Shown: piece after piece, positions 44,527 through 54,982 of the stretch
How the letters are laid out: each line of letters begins with the position of its first letter
How positions within the stretch are numbered: position 1 is the first letter of the stretch
Source of the DNA: Acinetobacter celticus
GTDB lineage: Bacteria > Pseudomonadota > Gammaproteobacteria > Pseudomonadales > Moraxellaceae
Reading direction: 5' to 3'
Assembly: GCF_001707755.1 (NCBI RefSeq)
Contig: NZ_MBDL01000001.1
Location: forward strand, 186,001-250,000
DNA: 64,000 nucleotides
Position numbers and translations under genes: made by a program
Notes under the pieces: generated by a model
What the model saw: the letters and a program-made list of their open reading frames with translations, nothing else
Told to the model about the DNA's origin: nothing
Database searches by the model: none

Positions 44527-44856
44527 TGCGAAACTCAATAAATAAAATCTGACTTATTTTATCATAGTGCAAACCGTTTTTTGCACCACGCGTTTATAGT
44601 CCACTTTTGCCTTGAGAATATCTATCACCCTATTTTACTAATTTTGCCAAAAATCAGTTTCAAGCGTGGATAGCCATTCATCTCAATTTCATTCTATGTA
44701 GCATAATCTAATGTATTCATTTTAGCTTCAACCTCAGTCTCATCATGAACGGCTAAGCTTTTCAAAAAAACTCATACGCATACAGATAGACAAGCACTTT
44801 TTCTAAGGTATGATAAAATCACATTTTTTAGATATTAAGAGTCTTTAGGAAAGATC
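44527..44856. other. Intergenic region between tusA and corC
   Basis: About 330 bp, AT-rich, with divergent promoters expected for tusA (left end) and corC-lnt (right end). No gene or strong repeat is seen. Confidence 0.5.
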
Positions 44857-45696
44857 ATGCACGAGGAATCAGGCCCGTCCTGGGGTATGCGCGGCTTACG
44901 TAAATGGTTAGGTACTGCGCCAGAAACTCGCGACGAACTGCTAAAATTAGTACAAGATTCACGTCGTTTTTTAGAACCCGATACTGTTGCAATGTTGGAA
45001 GGTGTACTTGACCTTCCTGCAACCAAAATCCGCGAGGTTATGACCCCGCGTACTGCAATGATTAGCCTCCAAGAAGATGATGAACTGCTGGATATTTTGC
45101 ATGTGCTGATTGAATCGGCTCACTCTCGCTTTCCGGTTTTTTCATCTCATCAGCCCGATAATGTGGTGGGTATTTTACTTGCCAAAGACCTCTTACCGTT
45201 TTTAACTGAACGTAGTACTAAGGTGGATATACGTGCATTGATGCGTCAACCGCTGTTTGTGCCAGAAAGTGCCCGTTCAGACCAAGTTTTACGTATGTTA
45301 AAAAATACCCAGACGCATATTGCAATTGTTATTGATGAATATGGAACCACATCAGGTTTAGTCACGCTAGAAGATATTCTAGAAGAAATTGTCGGTGAAA
45401 TTGAAGATGAACACGACAACATAGATGAAGAAGCCGAATTTATTATTCCAGACCCTGATCACAAAACTGCAAATGCATGGCGGGTTCAAGCACTTACACC
45501 AATTGAACACTTTAACAATGTTTTAGATGCAGATTTTTCTGACGATGAAGTAGAAACTGTCGGCGGTCTTTTGCTTCAAGAAATTGGTTTAGTGAGCGAT
45601 TTGCAAGGTCAAGTGATTGAAATTGAAAATTGGGAATTTACGATTCTAGAAGCAGATGCACGCACCATTCATCTGATTCGAGCTGTCCGTAAATGA
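44857..45696 (+). CDS. corC: CorC-type CBS-domain protein (HlyC/CorC family)
   Basis: This 279-residue cytosolic protein has a CBS pair (about 65-190: 'VMTPRTAMISLQEDDELLDI' and 'MRQPLFVPESARSDQVLRML') and a C-terminal CorC/HlyC transporter-associated domain (about 205-278). No membrane segments are present, as in E. coli CorC, which has been tied to magnesium/cobalt efflux. An AGGAAAG site precedes the ATG. Its TGA overlaps the lnt ATG by four bases, a conserved corC-lnt coupling in gammaproteobacteria. Confidence 0.9.
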   Translation: MHEESGPSWGMRGLRKWLGTAPETRDELLKLVQDSRRFLEPDTVAMLEGVLDLPATKIREVMTPRTAMISLQEDDELLDILHVLIESAHSRFPVFSSHQPDNVVGILLAKDLLPFLTERSTKVDIRALMRQPLFVPESARSDQVLRMLKNTQTHIAIVIDEYGTTSGLVTLEDILEEIVGEIEDEHDNIDEEAEFIIPDPDHKTANAWRVQALTPIEHFNNVLDADFSDDEVETVGGLLLQEIGLVSDLQGQVIEIENWEFTILEADARTIHLIRAVRK

Positions 45697-47252
45697 GAAC
45701 TTATTTTAATAAGCTGTTAAACCCATCAAAACAACAAAAACAGCTCCCTTTTATCTATCCATTACTGATTGCTTTATTTTCAGGGGCAATTTTTAGCTTT
45801 GCACTCGCACCTTATTATTATTGGTGGCTGGCGATTCTTTCGCCTGCTTTGCTCTATGCATGCTTACGCAATCGTAGTGCCAAACAAGCTTTTGCTCTTG
45901 GCTGGGTTTACGGCATTGGTTTATGGTTTGTAGGTGCCTTCTGGCTTTACACCTCCATTCATGTATATGGCGATACCAATGCATTTTTAAGTGTTTTGAT
46001 GATTACCATTATGGCTTTGGTCATGGGGTTATTTACAGCCACACAAACTTGGTTATATCGTCGTTTTTTCCCAGAAACCCCCTTAACCTTTGCACCACTC
46101 TGGATTTTATTTGAGTGGGCTAAAACGTGGGTATTTACTGGTTTCCCTTGGTTGTTTGCAGGTTACGCATTTACCGAACGCTATTTAGATCACTATGCAC
46201 CCTTGTTTGGTGTATTTGGCGTCTCGTTTGTAGTCATTGTATTAGCCTGTGCCTTGGTTGAAATCTTAAACAAAAAACTGTTCTGGATGATCCCTTCCGC
46301 TATTTTATTATTTGGCGCATGGGGAGCTTCACAACTTACTTTTGTCGAGAAAAAAGCAGAAAAGCCACTTTCAGTTTCCTTAATTCAGGGCAATATTCCG
46401 CAAGACTTAAAATGGTTAACGGAATATCAAATGAAGACTTTATTCATTTATGCCAATTTGAGTAAAACAGAATGGGGACGTGACTTAATTGTTTGGCCTG
46501 AATCGTCTATTCCTTTGTTCCAAACCGATATTGAACCTTTTTTAGATGCCATGAACGTTCAGGCTAAAAAATCGGGTACGGCATGGGTTAGTGGCATTCC
46601 GTATTGGGATCAGGCTGAATCTAAAATTCAGGGCCAGCCAATGTACTACAACAGTATTATGGCGACTGGCGATCACTCTGAAGGTCTCTACAAGAAACAG
46701 CGCTTAGTGCCTTTTGGTGAATATATTCCACTTTCTGGTCTACTAAGTTGGGTGCTTCCAGCCCTGCAAAATGACCCTTCTATGAGTGGTTTTTCCCGTG
46801 GTGCCAATGACCAAAAACCTTTACTGGTTAAAAATCATGATTTAGGCGCGGCCATTTGCTATGAAGTGGCTTATCCGAATTTAACTCGTCGCAATGCACA
46901 GCAAAGTGATTTCTTAGTGACTGTTTCAAATGATGCGTGGTTTACAGGAACTGCGGGCCCTTGGCAACATTTACAAATGGTACAAATGCGCGCCAAAGAA
47001 AATGGACGCTGGTTTATCCGTGCGACCAATACAGGTATTACCGCTTTCATTGATCATGAAGGCCATATTGTGAAACAAGCGCCTCAGGACAAAGAAGCCG
47101 TACTTCGCGGTGAACTTCCTGCCATGCAAGGCGAAACCTTATATATGCGCCTGAGTGATTGGCCTATTTTAGGCTTTGCAGTGTTGTTGCTCATTTTGGG
47201 TTGGATCTACCGTCCACGTAAAGTTGATGTTTCCTTTAAGTCACGGCGTTAA
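45693..47252 (+). CDS. lnt: Apolipoprotein N-acyltransferase
   Basis: This 519-residue inner-membrane enzyme adds the third acyl chain to bacterial lipoproteins. Six or seven membrane helices occupy about residues 20-215. The nitrilase-like periplasmic domain follows with the catalytic triad Glu ('LIVWPESSIPLF'), Lys ('YKKQRLVPFGEYIP') and Cys ('LGAAICYEVAYPNL'), and there is a final helix near the C-terminus. All are intact. It is translationally coupled to corC. Confidence 0.95.
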   Translation: MRTYFNKLLNPSKQQKQLPFIYPLLIALFSGAIFSFALAPYYYWWLAILSPALLYACLRNRSAKQAFALGWVYGIGLWFVGAFWLYTSIHVYGDTNAFLSVLMITIMALVMGLFTATQTWLYRRFFPETPLTFAPLWILFEWAKTWVFTGFPWLFAGYAFTERYLDHYAPLFGVFGVSFVVIVLACALVEILNKKLFWMIPSAILLFGAWGASQLTFVEKKAEKPLSVSLIQGNIPQDLKWLTEYQMKTLFIYANLSKTEWGRDLIVWPESSIPLFQTDIEPFLDAMNVQAKKSGTAWVSGIPYWDQAESKIQGQPMYYNSIMATGDHSEGLYKKQRLVPFGEYIPLSGLLSWVLPALQNDPSMSGFSRGANDQKPLLVKNHDLGAAICYEVAYPNLTRRNAQQSDFLVTVSNDAWFTGTAGPWQHLQMVQMRAKENGRWFIRATNTGITAFIDHEGHIVKQAPQDKEAVLRGELPAMQGETLYMRLSDWPILGFAVLLLILGWIYRPRKVDVSFKSRR

Positions 47253-47336
47253 GGTATAGCGGTTTGCTGAGTGTTCTTCTACAACAGTATCTATGTAGAT
47301 GACTGCAACAAAGTGAACCCAAAAAATCCATCCAAT

Positions 47337-47366
47337 AAAAAACCGAGGTTATGACCTCGGTTTTTT
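47337..47366 (+). terminator. Intrinsic terminator of corC-lnt
   Basis: A 13-bp stem (47337-47349 with 47354-47366) with core CCGAGGT, TATG loop and T-run. It lies 85 bases after lnt. Confidence 0.88.
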
Positions 47367-47418
47367 ATTTTTTAGCACTGCTGTTTTTACATGGATGAAA
47401 AAAACATACTCTGTATTT

Positions 47419-47754
47419 TTAAATTTGGGTGGCTAAGTAAGAAATCATTCCTGCTAAAGACAGCATCGGAAGATAACGATACATATGCACAATGACCTGC
47501 TCAAAAGCATTTTCATCTTGCTGTTTTAAGTTTGCGACAGTCGCCTGTAATGCAGAGCAAAAACTTAACACCAATAACGTGCTTAATAGGCTCAATGCAA
47601 AAAAGCCCACGACAATTTGGCTACTTCCTTCAGTGCTGTGCCACAAATGCAATATAGCTTGGCTCATCGGAAGAATGCTTAAAATGAGCAGTACAGATTT
47701 CAGCATCGTCCAATGAAATTGGTTAATTTCATCCGATAAGATAAATGCTTTCAT
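47419..47754 (-). CDS. Small membrane protein of unknown function
   Basis: This 111-residue protein has three hydrophobic segments (about residues 15-35, 45-70 and 92-108) and a charged middle ('LKQQDENAFEQVIVHMYRYL'). The start MKAFILSDE at 47754 has an excellent ribosome binding site (GAGGAGGAGA), and the 18-codon upstream extension is ignored. The family is not recognised. Confidence 0.72.
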   Translation of the reverse strand: MKAFILSDEINQFHWTMLKSVLLILSILPMSQAILHLWHSTEGSSQIVVGFFALSLLSTLLVLSFCSALQATVANLKQQDENAFEQVIVHMYRYLPMLSLAGMISYLATQI

Positions 47755-48038
47755 TCTCTCCTCCTCTGGCGAAAAAAGTGCCATATGAAACATTATGCAA
47801 GGTTTCATTTAAATTAACAGACTATATTTCTTCATATTTTTAAAATATTGTAATCAATAATCTTGCTAATAATTCTTATTATAAATCTCAAATCGCATTT
47901 ATTTTAATATATTAATTATTATCAGTACTTTATATTATTATTGATAACTAAGATTGATTATCACTTCACTCAATATTAAATTATCCCATTCAGTGAAGTG
48001 TTTTATTCTATAAAAACCAAATAAGTGATTATCTTTGA

Positions 48039-48476
48039 TTAATGTTCATAAAAAATATCGGCATCATTCCCTTCACCGCCCGATTGACCATCTGCGCCAA
48101 ATGAATACAAATCATATGGGCGACCCTCTGAACCCGGAATAACATATTGAATATCATTTTCCCAACTGTCTTTTGGATAGCCACCTTTCACATAGCCACC
48201 CGGTAACCAATTTTTTGCAGACTCCGGCTTATTCACTAATGCACCTAAACCGCCATCTTGCATAGAGGGAAATTTACCATTGTCCATTTTGTACTGGTCT
48301 AAAGCACCCGCCACACTTTTTAAGGTAATTTCAGAAGTATCGACTTTGGCTTTTTCACCGCGTCCCATGACATTGGGTACAATCAAGGCAGCCAAAACGC
48401 CTAAAATAACAATCACCACCATTACTTCAATTAAGGTGAAACCACTTTGCTTCGTATTTAATCCATTGCGTTGCAT
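48039..48476 (-). CDS. gspG: Type II secretion major pseudopilin GspG
   Basis: This 145-residue pseudopilin has a prepilin peptidase site 'KQSG|FTLIEVMVVIVILGVL' with cleavage after Gly12 and Glu at position +5. The GspG-specific C-terminus (calcium-site region 'YSFGADGQSGGEGNDADI') is present. It forms the periplasmic pseudopilus that pushes exoproteins through the outer-membrane secretin. It follows gspF with a gap of about 50 bp. The other gsp genes are not in this window. Confidence 0.95.
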   Translation of the reverse strand: MQRNGLNTKQSGFTLIEVMVVIVILGVLAALIVPNVMGRGEKAKVDTSEITLKSVAGALDQYKMDNGKFPSMQDGGLGALVNKPESAKNWLPGGYVKGGYPKDSWENDIQYVIPGSEGRPYDLYSFGADGQSGGEGNDADIFYEH

Positions 48477-48527
48477 GTATTTACTCTCGTTAATCGGGTG
48501 TTCTATTCGCGGTTAAATGTATCTTTT

Positions 48528-49733
48528 TTAAATCATATTATTCATATTGACGATAGGCAGCATCACCGCAATGACTATTACCAAAACAATACTGGCCATT
48601 AAAACCAACATCAGCGGTTCAAGCAAAGCCAATAGCGTTGATATTAGCGTGGTGACTTCCCGATCTTGCATGTCTGACGCACGTTCTAGCATTCGGTCTA
48701 GTTCACCAGAGGCTTCACCGCTTCGAATCATTTGTACCATCATTGGTGGGAAATAACCACTTCGCTCCAATTGGGTTGCCAAGTTGCCACCTTCGGTGAC
48801 TTTTTCAGCCGCGACATTGACAGCATCGCGAATCACCCAATTATTACTAACCGCCGCGCCAATTTTTAAGGCATCGACCAATGGCACGCCCGACTTGGTT
48901 AAAATCGACAGCGTACTGGCAAATCGAGCAGCATTAATTCCCTTAGATAATCGACTCAATAAAGGCAACTTTAAAGTCAGCCGATCAAAAGCATAATGCC
49001 CTGCTGCTGTTCTTAAAAAACGAATTAATAGGAAAATACCCAAAGCCGTTCCTGCCAATAAAAATGGCCATGCCACCCGAATAAAATCACTGGCTTTCAT
49101 CAATGCCACAGTAATCCATGGCAATGCACCTTTGTCCTGATCAAAGGTTTTGACAATATCGGGCACGACATAAGTCATCAGTCCCATCACAATGGCAAAG
49201 GACATCAACATTAAAATAATGGGGTAAATCATGGCCCCTTGCACTTTCTTTTGCATGGCAAAGCGGTTTTCGGTGTAATCGGCCAGTTGGTCTAAAATTA
49301 AGTCCAAATGCCCTGAGCGTTCGCCTGCGGCAATGGTCGCAATGTACAATTCAGGAAATCGCCCCGACTGATTTAATGCATTGGCCAAAGAGTGTCCTTC
49401 CAACACTTTGGAACGCACAGACATCAACAAATTTTGCACGTGGGCTTTTTCATTTTGTTTTCCCACGGCTCGAATCGCTTCTTCCAAAGGAATAGCGGCC
49501 ACCACCAACACAGACAATTGACGTGTCAGTAGTGCAAGATCATAAGAACTAATGCCTTTTTGAAACCACTGATTTTGGGCATGCTTATCTTTTTGTTCGA
49601 CAGGATGAACAGCCACAGGAATAAGTGCTTTATCGCGTAATTGCTGACGAATTTGACGGGCAGAATCGCCTTCAAGGACACCCTTCTGTTGCTTCCCTGA
49701 AGTATCGATGGCAGTAAACTGATATGCTGGCAT
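48528..49733 (-). CDS. gspF: Type II secretion inner-membrane platform protein GspF
   Basis: This 401-residue protein has two T2SSF cytoplasmic domains (about 70-195 and 272-394), each followed by membrane helices, and the typical start MPAYQFTAIDTSGKQQKGVL. 'GERSGHLDLILDQLADYTE' and 'GEASGELDRMLERASDMQD' are the duplicated family motif. It anchors the pseudopilus assembly platform. Together with gspG it forms a two-gene island of a dispersed T2SS. Confidence 0.95.
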   Translation of the reverse strand: MPAYQFTAIDTSGKQQKGVLEGDSARQIRQQLRDKALIPVAVHPVEQKDKHAQNQWFQKGISSYDLALLTRQLSVLVVAAIPLEEAIRAVGKQNEKAHVQNLLMSVRSKVLEGHSLANALNQSGRFPELYIATIAAGERSGHLDLILDQLADYTENRFAMQKKVQGAMIYPIILMLMSFAIVMGLMTYVVPDIVKTFDQDKGALPWITVALMKASDFIRVAWPFLLAGTALGIFLLIRFLRTAAGHYAFDRLTLKLPLLSRLSKGINAARFASTLSILTKSGVPLVDALKIGAAVSNNWVIRDAVNVAAEKVTEGGNLATQLERSGYFPPMMVQMIRSGEASGELDRMLERASDMQDREVTTLISTLLALLEPLMLVLMASIVLVIVIAVMLPIVNMNNMI

Positions 49734-49885
49734 TGTAATGCTCTAATTTTCCAAATATTTGGGGCCACAGAGTTGCACCCACCCCTTAAAATCATTCATA
49801 TTCGTAGATATAAAGACGGTCTTCACTTTAGCATAACTCCATATTGATCACGACGACATTTAAAATAGGATGACATCAATTTTCT

Positions 49886-52108
49886 ATGCAAGTTTCAGCC
49901 CCTGCTTCATCTCCGATTTACCGCGTTCGCGTTGCCGTTCCAGTCTATCTATATGACTGTTTTGACTATAGCCTCAGCGCAGAACAGTACCAGCAGGCGC
50001 AATTGGGCGCACGGGTAGCTGTCTCTTTCGGTCGGCAAAATTTAGTGGGGGTGATTGTTGAAAAACTGGCACCAGATGCACCTATTGATCCTAAAATTAA
50101 ATTAAAAGCCATCAGTGAATTATTAGATGATGTTGCCATTTTAGACGCCAAAGTTTTAAGTTTGTTGACATGGGCCGCACAATATTACCAATTTCCAATG
50201 GGGGAAGTAATTCAAAGCGCGTTGCCCACCTTACTGCGTCAAGGCAAACCTTATAATTTGCTGGCCAGAACGTGGAAACTGTTAGATGCTCATGCTGAAG
50301 ACAAACTCAAACGTTCCGAGCGACAGCAAGAAGCCTACAAAATCTTGAAATTGCATCCTATTGGCACCTCAGAAAATATACTGAATTTAGCAGGAATTGA
50401 AACAGCCACACTCAAGGCTTTAGCAAATAAACAAATTTGCGAATGTGTACTGGAAGCTCAAGATTTCAGCCCAATGCCGATAACCATGGCGCAAATGCCC
50501 TTAACCGCCAATCCAGACCAGAAAAAAGCCATAGACACGGTATTAAAAGCGCAAAAAAAATATCAAGCCTTTTTATTAGATGGTCTAACAGGAAGTGGCA
50601 AAACCGAAGTCTATCTACAAATTATGCAAGAGGTGCTCAAACGCGGTAAACAAGTTTTGGTTTTAGTCCCCGAAATTGGTCTAACGCCACAAACCATCAG
50701 CCGTTTCCAGTCGCGTTTCCACTGCAATATTGCCCTGCTTCATTCAGGCTTAACCGACTCGAAGCGTTTGCAAGCATGGCAAGCCGCACAGACCGGTAAG
50801 GCCTCCATTATTTTAGGCACCCGTTCTGCCATTTTGACGCCTATGCCCAATTTAGGCCTGATTATTTTAGATGAAGAACACGATCTGTCCTTTAAACAAC
50901 AAGAAGGTTTTCGTTATCACGCCCGAGACATTGCGCTGTACCGCGCGCATTTAGAACAATGCCCCGTAATATTGGGTTCTGCTACCCCAAGTATTGATAG
51001 TTATGCCTTGGTGCAAAATGGCAAGATGACCAGTTTGGAATTGAATCAACGGGCAGGTTTAGCGCTCATGCCAAAAATTCATGTATTGGATTTAAAAGTT
51101 GCGCAAAAACAGCATGGCATCAGCCAAGTCTTGTTAGATGAAATCAAAAAGCGACTAGATAAAAAAGAACAGGTTTTGGTGTTTTTAAACCGTCGTGGTT
51201 ATGCACCCGTACTCATTTGCGACAGTTGTGCATGGCAGGCCAAATGTCCACATTGCGATGCTAATTTTACTGTACATCGCACGCCATATCAGCACTTGCA
51301 TTGCCACCACTGCGGCACAGTGCATCGCATGCCAGACCATTGCCCACAATGTGCCAATACCGAACTTAAACCCATTGGTATGGGCACAGCCAAAGTCGAA
51401 GAAAACCTAAATGAAATGTTCCCAAATTATGAAGTGATTCGTGTTGACCGTGACTCAACCAGTCGAGTGGGAAGCTGGCAAAAAATTTACGATAAAATTC
51501 AAAAAAGTGAGCCTGCCATTTTGCTTGGCACACAAATGTTAGCCAAAGGGCATCACTTTCCCTACGTGACTTTAGTGGCTATTTTGGATATTGATTCAGG
51601 CTTGCTCAGTGTCGATTTTCGAGCCACAGAGCGTACTGCACAGTTGGTGGTACAAGTCTCTGGTCGGGCTGGTCGCGGTGAACGCAAAGGCGATGTTTAC
51701 TTGCAAACATTACGTCCAGACCATCCACTTCTTAACACCTTGGTACAAGAAGATTATCGTCAATTTGCCAAACAAACCTTAAAAGAACGCCAAATTGCAC
51801 TGATGCCCCCTTTTCGTTATGCAGCTCTTATTCGCTGTGAATCGAAAGATCAAAACTTAAACACAGATTTTCTACAGCAACATGCCCAATTTTTAAGGCA
51901 GAGTTCTGAAAATACAATTGATATTTGGGGACCAATTCCTGCGCCAATGGAACGTAAAGCGGGGCGCTATCAATCACATATGGTGTTGTTATCTACAGAC
52001 CGTGCCCGATTACACTTTTTTATTCGGCACTGGTGGCAAAATATGTTGCATCAAAAGCCGTCCAGTATGAAACTCAGCTTAGACATTGACCCGCAAGAAC
52101 TCAGTTAA
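49886..52108 (+). CDS. priA: Primosomal helicase PriA
   Basis: This 740-residue 3'-to-5' helicase restarts collapsed replication forks. The N-terminal 3' DNA-binding domain (about 10-110) is followed by Walker A 'LDGLTGSGKTEVYLQIM', the DEEH box 'LIILDEEHDLSFKQQEGF' and 'VILGSATPSIDSYALV'. A zinc module with eight cysteines follows ('CDSCAWQAKCPHCDANF' through 'CPQCANTEL'), and then the C-terminal helicase lobe with 'VVQVSGRAGRGERKGDVYLQ'. All motifs are intact. The start has no ideal ribosome binding site. Confidence 0.96.
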   Translation: MQVSAPASSPIYRVRVAVPVYLYDCFDYSLSAEQYQQAQLGARVAVSFGRQNLVGVIVEKLAPDAPIDPKIKLKAISELLDDVAILDAKVLSLLTWAAQYYQFPMGEVIQSALPTLLRQGKPYNLLARTWKLLDAHAEDKLKRSERQQEAYKILKLHPIGTSENILNLAGIETATLKALANKQICECVLEAQDFSPMPITMAQMPLTANPDQKKAIDTVLKAQKKYQAFLLDGLTGSGKTEVYLQIMQEVLKRGKQVLVLVPEIGLTPQTISRFQSRFHCNIALLHSGLTDSKRLQAWQAAQTGKASIILGTRSAILTPMPNLGLIILDEEHDLSFKQQEGFRYHARDIALYRAHLEQCPVILGSATPSIDSYALVQNGKMTSLELNQRAGLALMPKIHVLDLKVAQKQHGISQVLLDEIKKRLDKKEQVLVFLNRRGYAPVLICDSCAWQAKCPHCDANFTVHRTPYQHLHCHHCGTVHRMPDHCPQCANTELKPIGMGTAKVEENLNEMFPNYEVIRVDRDSTSRVGSWQKIYDKIQKSEPAILLGTQMLAKGHHFPYVTLVAILDIDSGLLSVDFRATERTAQLVVQVSGRAGRGERKGDVYLQTLRPDHPLLNTLVQEDYRQFAKQTLKERQIALMPPFRYAALIRCESKDQNLNTDFLQQHAQFLRQSSENTIDIWGPIPAPMERKAGRYQSHMVLLSTDRARLHFFIRHWWQNMLHQKPSSMKLSLDIDPQELS

Positions 52109-52175
52109 ATCAATGCTGATACTCGAATCAGCCACTGAGTAAATGTGTAATATTAAACATAGATCAGGACGACGC

Positions 52176-54020
52176 ATGCCGCTACTGCTGCAAATCACCA
52201 TCTTCTTAGGCGCTTCTTTGCTCTTAGTGCCATTGCTCAAGCGTTTAGGCATTGCCACTGTGCTGGGTTATCTTTTTACTGGTATTTTACTAGGCCCTAG
52301 CGTTTTAAACATTGCCAGTGACCCAGAAGCCATTCAAGAATTGGCTGAGTTTGGCGTAATCTTATTGATGTTTATTATTGGCTTAGAATTGCGCCCACAA
52401 CGTCTGTGGCAAATGCGCCAATCTATTTTTGGTATGGGAAGCCTACAAGTTGGTATTACTGGTCTACTATTAGCAGTTATTAGTTTCTTTGCGCTACAAC
52501 AAGGCATTGCCACCAGTTTTGTAATTGGCTTTACATTGGCACTTTCTTCAACTGCATTTGTTTTACAACTACTGGCAGAAAAACAGCAACTCAATACCAC
52601 GTATGGTCAGCAGTCTTTTTCAATTCTTTTATTTCAAGATATGGCCGCTATTCCGCTAATTGCCGTCATTCCGTTACTGGCAGGAACTGAATCTACTCAT
52701 CATGGTATTGCCTATTTTGCAGCAATTATTGCCACCTTTACTGGCCTGTTTTTATTCAGTCGCTACCTCATGCGCCCCTTCTTTCGCTTTGTTGCGAAAA
52801 GTGGAGCCAATGAACTGATTACTGCCGTTGGCTTATTTATTGTACTGGCCGTGGTGATGCTAATGGATGTATTAGGAATCAGTACAACATTGGGTGCATT
52901 TCTCACTGGAGTATTGCTCGCAGATTCCGAATTCCGCCATGAACTTGAAGCCAGTATTGCACCATTTAAAGGCCTCTTACTCGGTCTATTTTTCATGACC
53001 GTCGGTATGACAACACAGCTTTCTCTGTTTATTAGTATGCCTGAATTGATCATTGGCGGTACATTGGTGCTGATGCTCGTGAAAATGTTGTCCCTCACTG
53101 CTATCGCACGCTATTTCAGACATTCATGGCGCAATAGTTTGATGTTGGCAACCTGCTTAGCACAAGGTGGTGAATTTGCTTTTGTAGTACTCAATGTTGC
53201 TTTAAGTGAAAAAGTGCTGACTCAAGCGATTTTGGAACCCATTACGCTCATTGTAACTTTATCGATGGTGTTAACCCCAATTCTGTATTGGCTTATTTCA
53301 TCGCAAATTGTGCCCCGTTTTCAGAAAACGGATATTGCCCCACAATATGATGATATTCCCAATGACCACGCTCCGATTATTATTGCGGGCTTTGGTCGTT
53401 TTGGACAAATTATTGCCCGTGTCGCGCATATTCAACACCAGCCTTTCACTGCCATTGACAGTAGTTTAGATAAGGTCGATTTCGTCCGAAACTATGGTGG
53501 ACATGTCTATTATGGCGATGCAACCCAACCCGATATTTTACGGGCAGCAGGCATAGAACATGCCCAAGTATTTGTTTTAGCAATTGATGATATTGAAGAC
53601 TCAATGAATGTAGCACGACATATTCGTCTAAATTATCCCACTTTAAAAATACTGGTTCGCGCCCGTGATCGTCACCATGTTCATTTATTACGTGATCTAG
53701 GGGTTGAACACATTTGGCGTGAAACCTACTTGTCATCGTTGGGTATGGCTTATCATGTCCTGCGAAATGTCGGTGTTAATGAAGACGATGCTTATAAAAG
53801 CATTGAATTATTCCGTGACTATGATGAAAAGATGCTCGCTCAACAACAAAATATTTATACCGATGAACAAAAAATTTATGAAACACATCGTAACGCTTTA
53901 GCCGAATTGGAACATCTGTTTGAAAGTGATGTTAAAATCTGCCAACCCCCTGTTGGTGTTGACTTACAGCGCAGTTTACAGCGCGACCGCATTGATGTCG
54001 CAAGAGATGATCTGCAATGA
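52176..54020 (+). CDS. CPA2 cation:proton antiporter, KefB/KefC-like
   Basis: This 614-residue protein has about 12 membrane helices (residues 1-385) of the CPA2 type ('VLGYLFTGILLGPSVLNIA', 'LALSSTAFVLQLLAEKQQLN'). A cytosolic RCK/TrkA-N NAD-binding domain follows (about 400-520, 'IIIAGFGRFGQIIARVAHIQ'). It is likely a potassium efflux/proton antiporter, possibly glutathione-gated like KefB/C. No ancillary KefF/G gene is adjacent. ATG 52176 is preferred over an upstream ATG at 52143. It follows priA by about 65 bases. Confidence 0.9.
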   Translation: MPLLLQITIFLGASLLLVPLLKRLGIATVLGYLFTGILLGPSVLNIASDPEAIQELAEFGVILLMFIIGLELRPQRLWQMRQSIFGMGSLQVGITGLLLAVISFFALQQGIATSFVIGFTLALSSTAFVLQLLAEKQQLNTTYGQQSFSILLFQDMAAIPLIAVIPLLAGTESTHHGIAYFAAIIATFTGLFLFSRYLMRPFFRFVAKSGANELITAVGLFIVLAVVMLMDVLGISTTLGAFLTGVLLADSEFRHELEASIAPFKGLLLGLFFMTVGMTTQLSLFISMPELIIGGTLVLMLVKMLSLTAIARYFRHSWRNSLMLATCLAQGGEFAFVVLNVALSEKVLTQAILEPITLIVTLSMVLTPILYWLISSQIVPRFQKTDIAPQYDDIPNDHAPIIIAGFGRFGQIIARVAHIQHQPFTAIDSSLDKVDFVRNYGGHVYYGDATQPDILRAAGIEHAQVFVLAIDDIEDSMNVARHIRLNYPTLKILVRARDRHHVHLLRDLGVEHIWRETYLSSLGMAYHVLRNVGVNEDDAYKSIELFRDYDEKMLAQQQNIYTDEQKIYETHRNALAELEHLFESDVKICQPPVGVDLQRSLQRDRIDVARDDLQ

Positions 54021-54070
54021 CTTGTGTTTTACAATATTGTCACCATTAATGCAGGGTTATGGAGAATTTT

Positions 54071-54946
54071 ATGTCTGATTTACGCCAACGTTTTTTTATT
54101 GAAAACAGCCCTGTACGCGGTGAAGTAGTTCACCTTGAACACGCTTTGCAAACAATTCTTGCACAGCGAGATTACGCCCCTGCCATTCAAGTTTTATTGG
54201 GTGAAATGCTGAGTGCGACTGCATTGTTGGCCAGTACATTAAAAATTAAAGGCCGTATCAGCCTACAAATTCAAGCATCTGGCACCTTTAAATGGGGCAT
54301 GGCAGAGTGTAACCATTTAGGTGAAATTCGCGCCTTAGCCGACTATGAAGAAGACCCACATTTTCTACAGGCAGAAAACAGTAGTACAGTATTAAAAACC
54401 CTGCAAAACCCTGTTCTTTTTATTAATATTGAACCTGAGTTTGGTGAACGCTACCAAGGGATTGTACCTTTGGATCAACCGACTTTGGCACGTTGCCTCA
54501 TGCAGTATTATGACTTATCTGCACAAATTCCAACACGCATTATCTTGGCAAGCACGGCAGAACGTGCAGGCGGTTTACTCATTCAACTGCTTCCTCGTAA
54601 CAGTGAAGAAGAACAGCAACGTGTAGATGAAGATTTGTGGCCACGTCTGACCATGCTCACCGAAACCATCAAACCTGCAGAACTAACTGACTTAAATGCC
54701 AGTGAAATTCTATATCGCTTATACAATGAAGAAGAAGTGCGCTTACCTGAAGTTGAAGTCCTCCAATTTGGTTGTACGTGTTCTAAAGCACGTTGTGCAA
54801 CTGCATTACAACAAATTGGTATAGTTGCAGTGCGTGAAACACTAGAACATGAAAATCCAATCAATATGGATTGCCAATTCTGTAATACTCATTACAGCTT
54901 TAGTGCAGAAGAAGCCTTAGGATTATTTGGCGAACATCTCAGTTAA
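54071..54946 (+). CDS. hslO: Redox-regulated chaperone Hsp33
   Basis: This 291-residue holdase is activated by oxidative unfolding. The start MSDLRQRFFIENSPVRGEVV has GGAG six bases upstream. A four-codon extension is possible but unsupported. The C-terminal zinc switch holds Cys in 'VLQFGCTCSKARCATAL' and 'MDCQFCNTHYSF', giving the CxC and CxxC pairs. It follows the antiporter gene by 50 bases and ends at a terminator. Confidence 0.95.
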   Translation: MSDLRQRFFIENSPVRGEVVHLEHALQTILAQRDYAPAIQVLLGEMLSATALLASTLKIKGRISLQIQASGTFKWGMAECNHLGEIRALADYEEDPHFLQAENSSTVLKTLQNPVLFINIEPEFGERYQGIVPLDQPTLARCLMQYYDLSAQIPTRIILASTAERAGGLLIQLLPRNSEEEQQRVDEDLWPRLTMLTETIKPAELTDLNASEILYRLYNEEEVRLPEVEVLQFGCTCSKARCATALQQIGIVAVRETLEHENPINMDCQFCNTHYSFSAEEALGLFGEHLS

Positions 54947-54982
54947 GTGACCATTTGTTTTATTGCAAACGCATCAATTATT

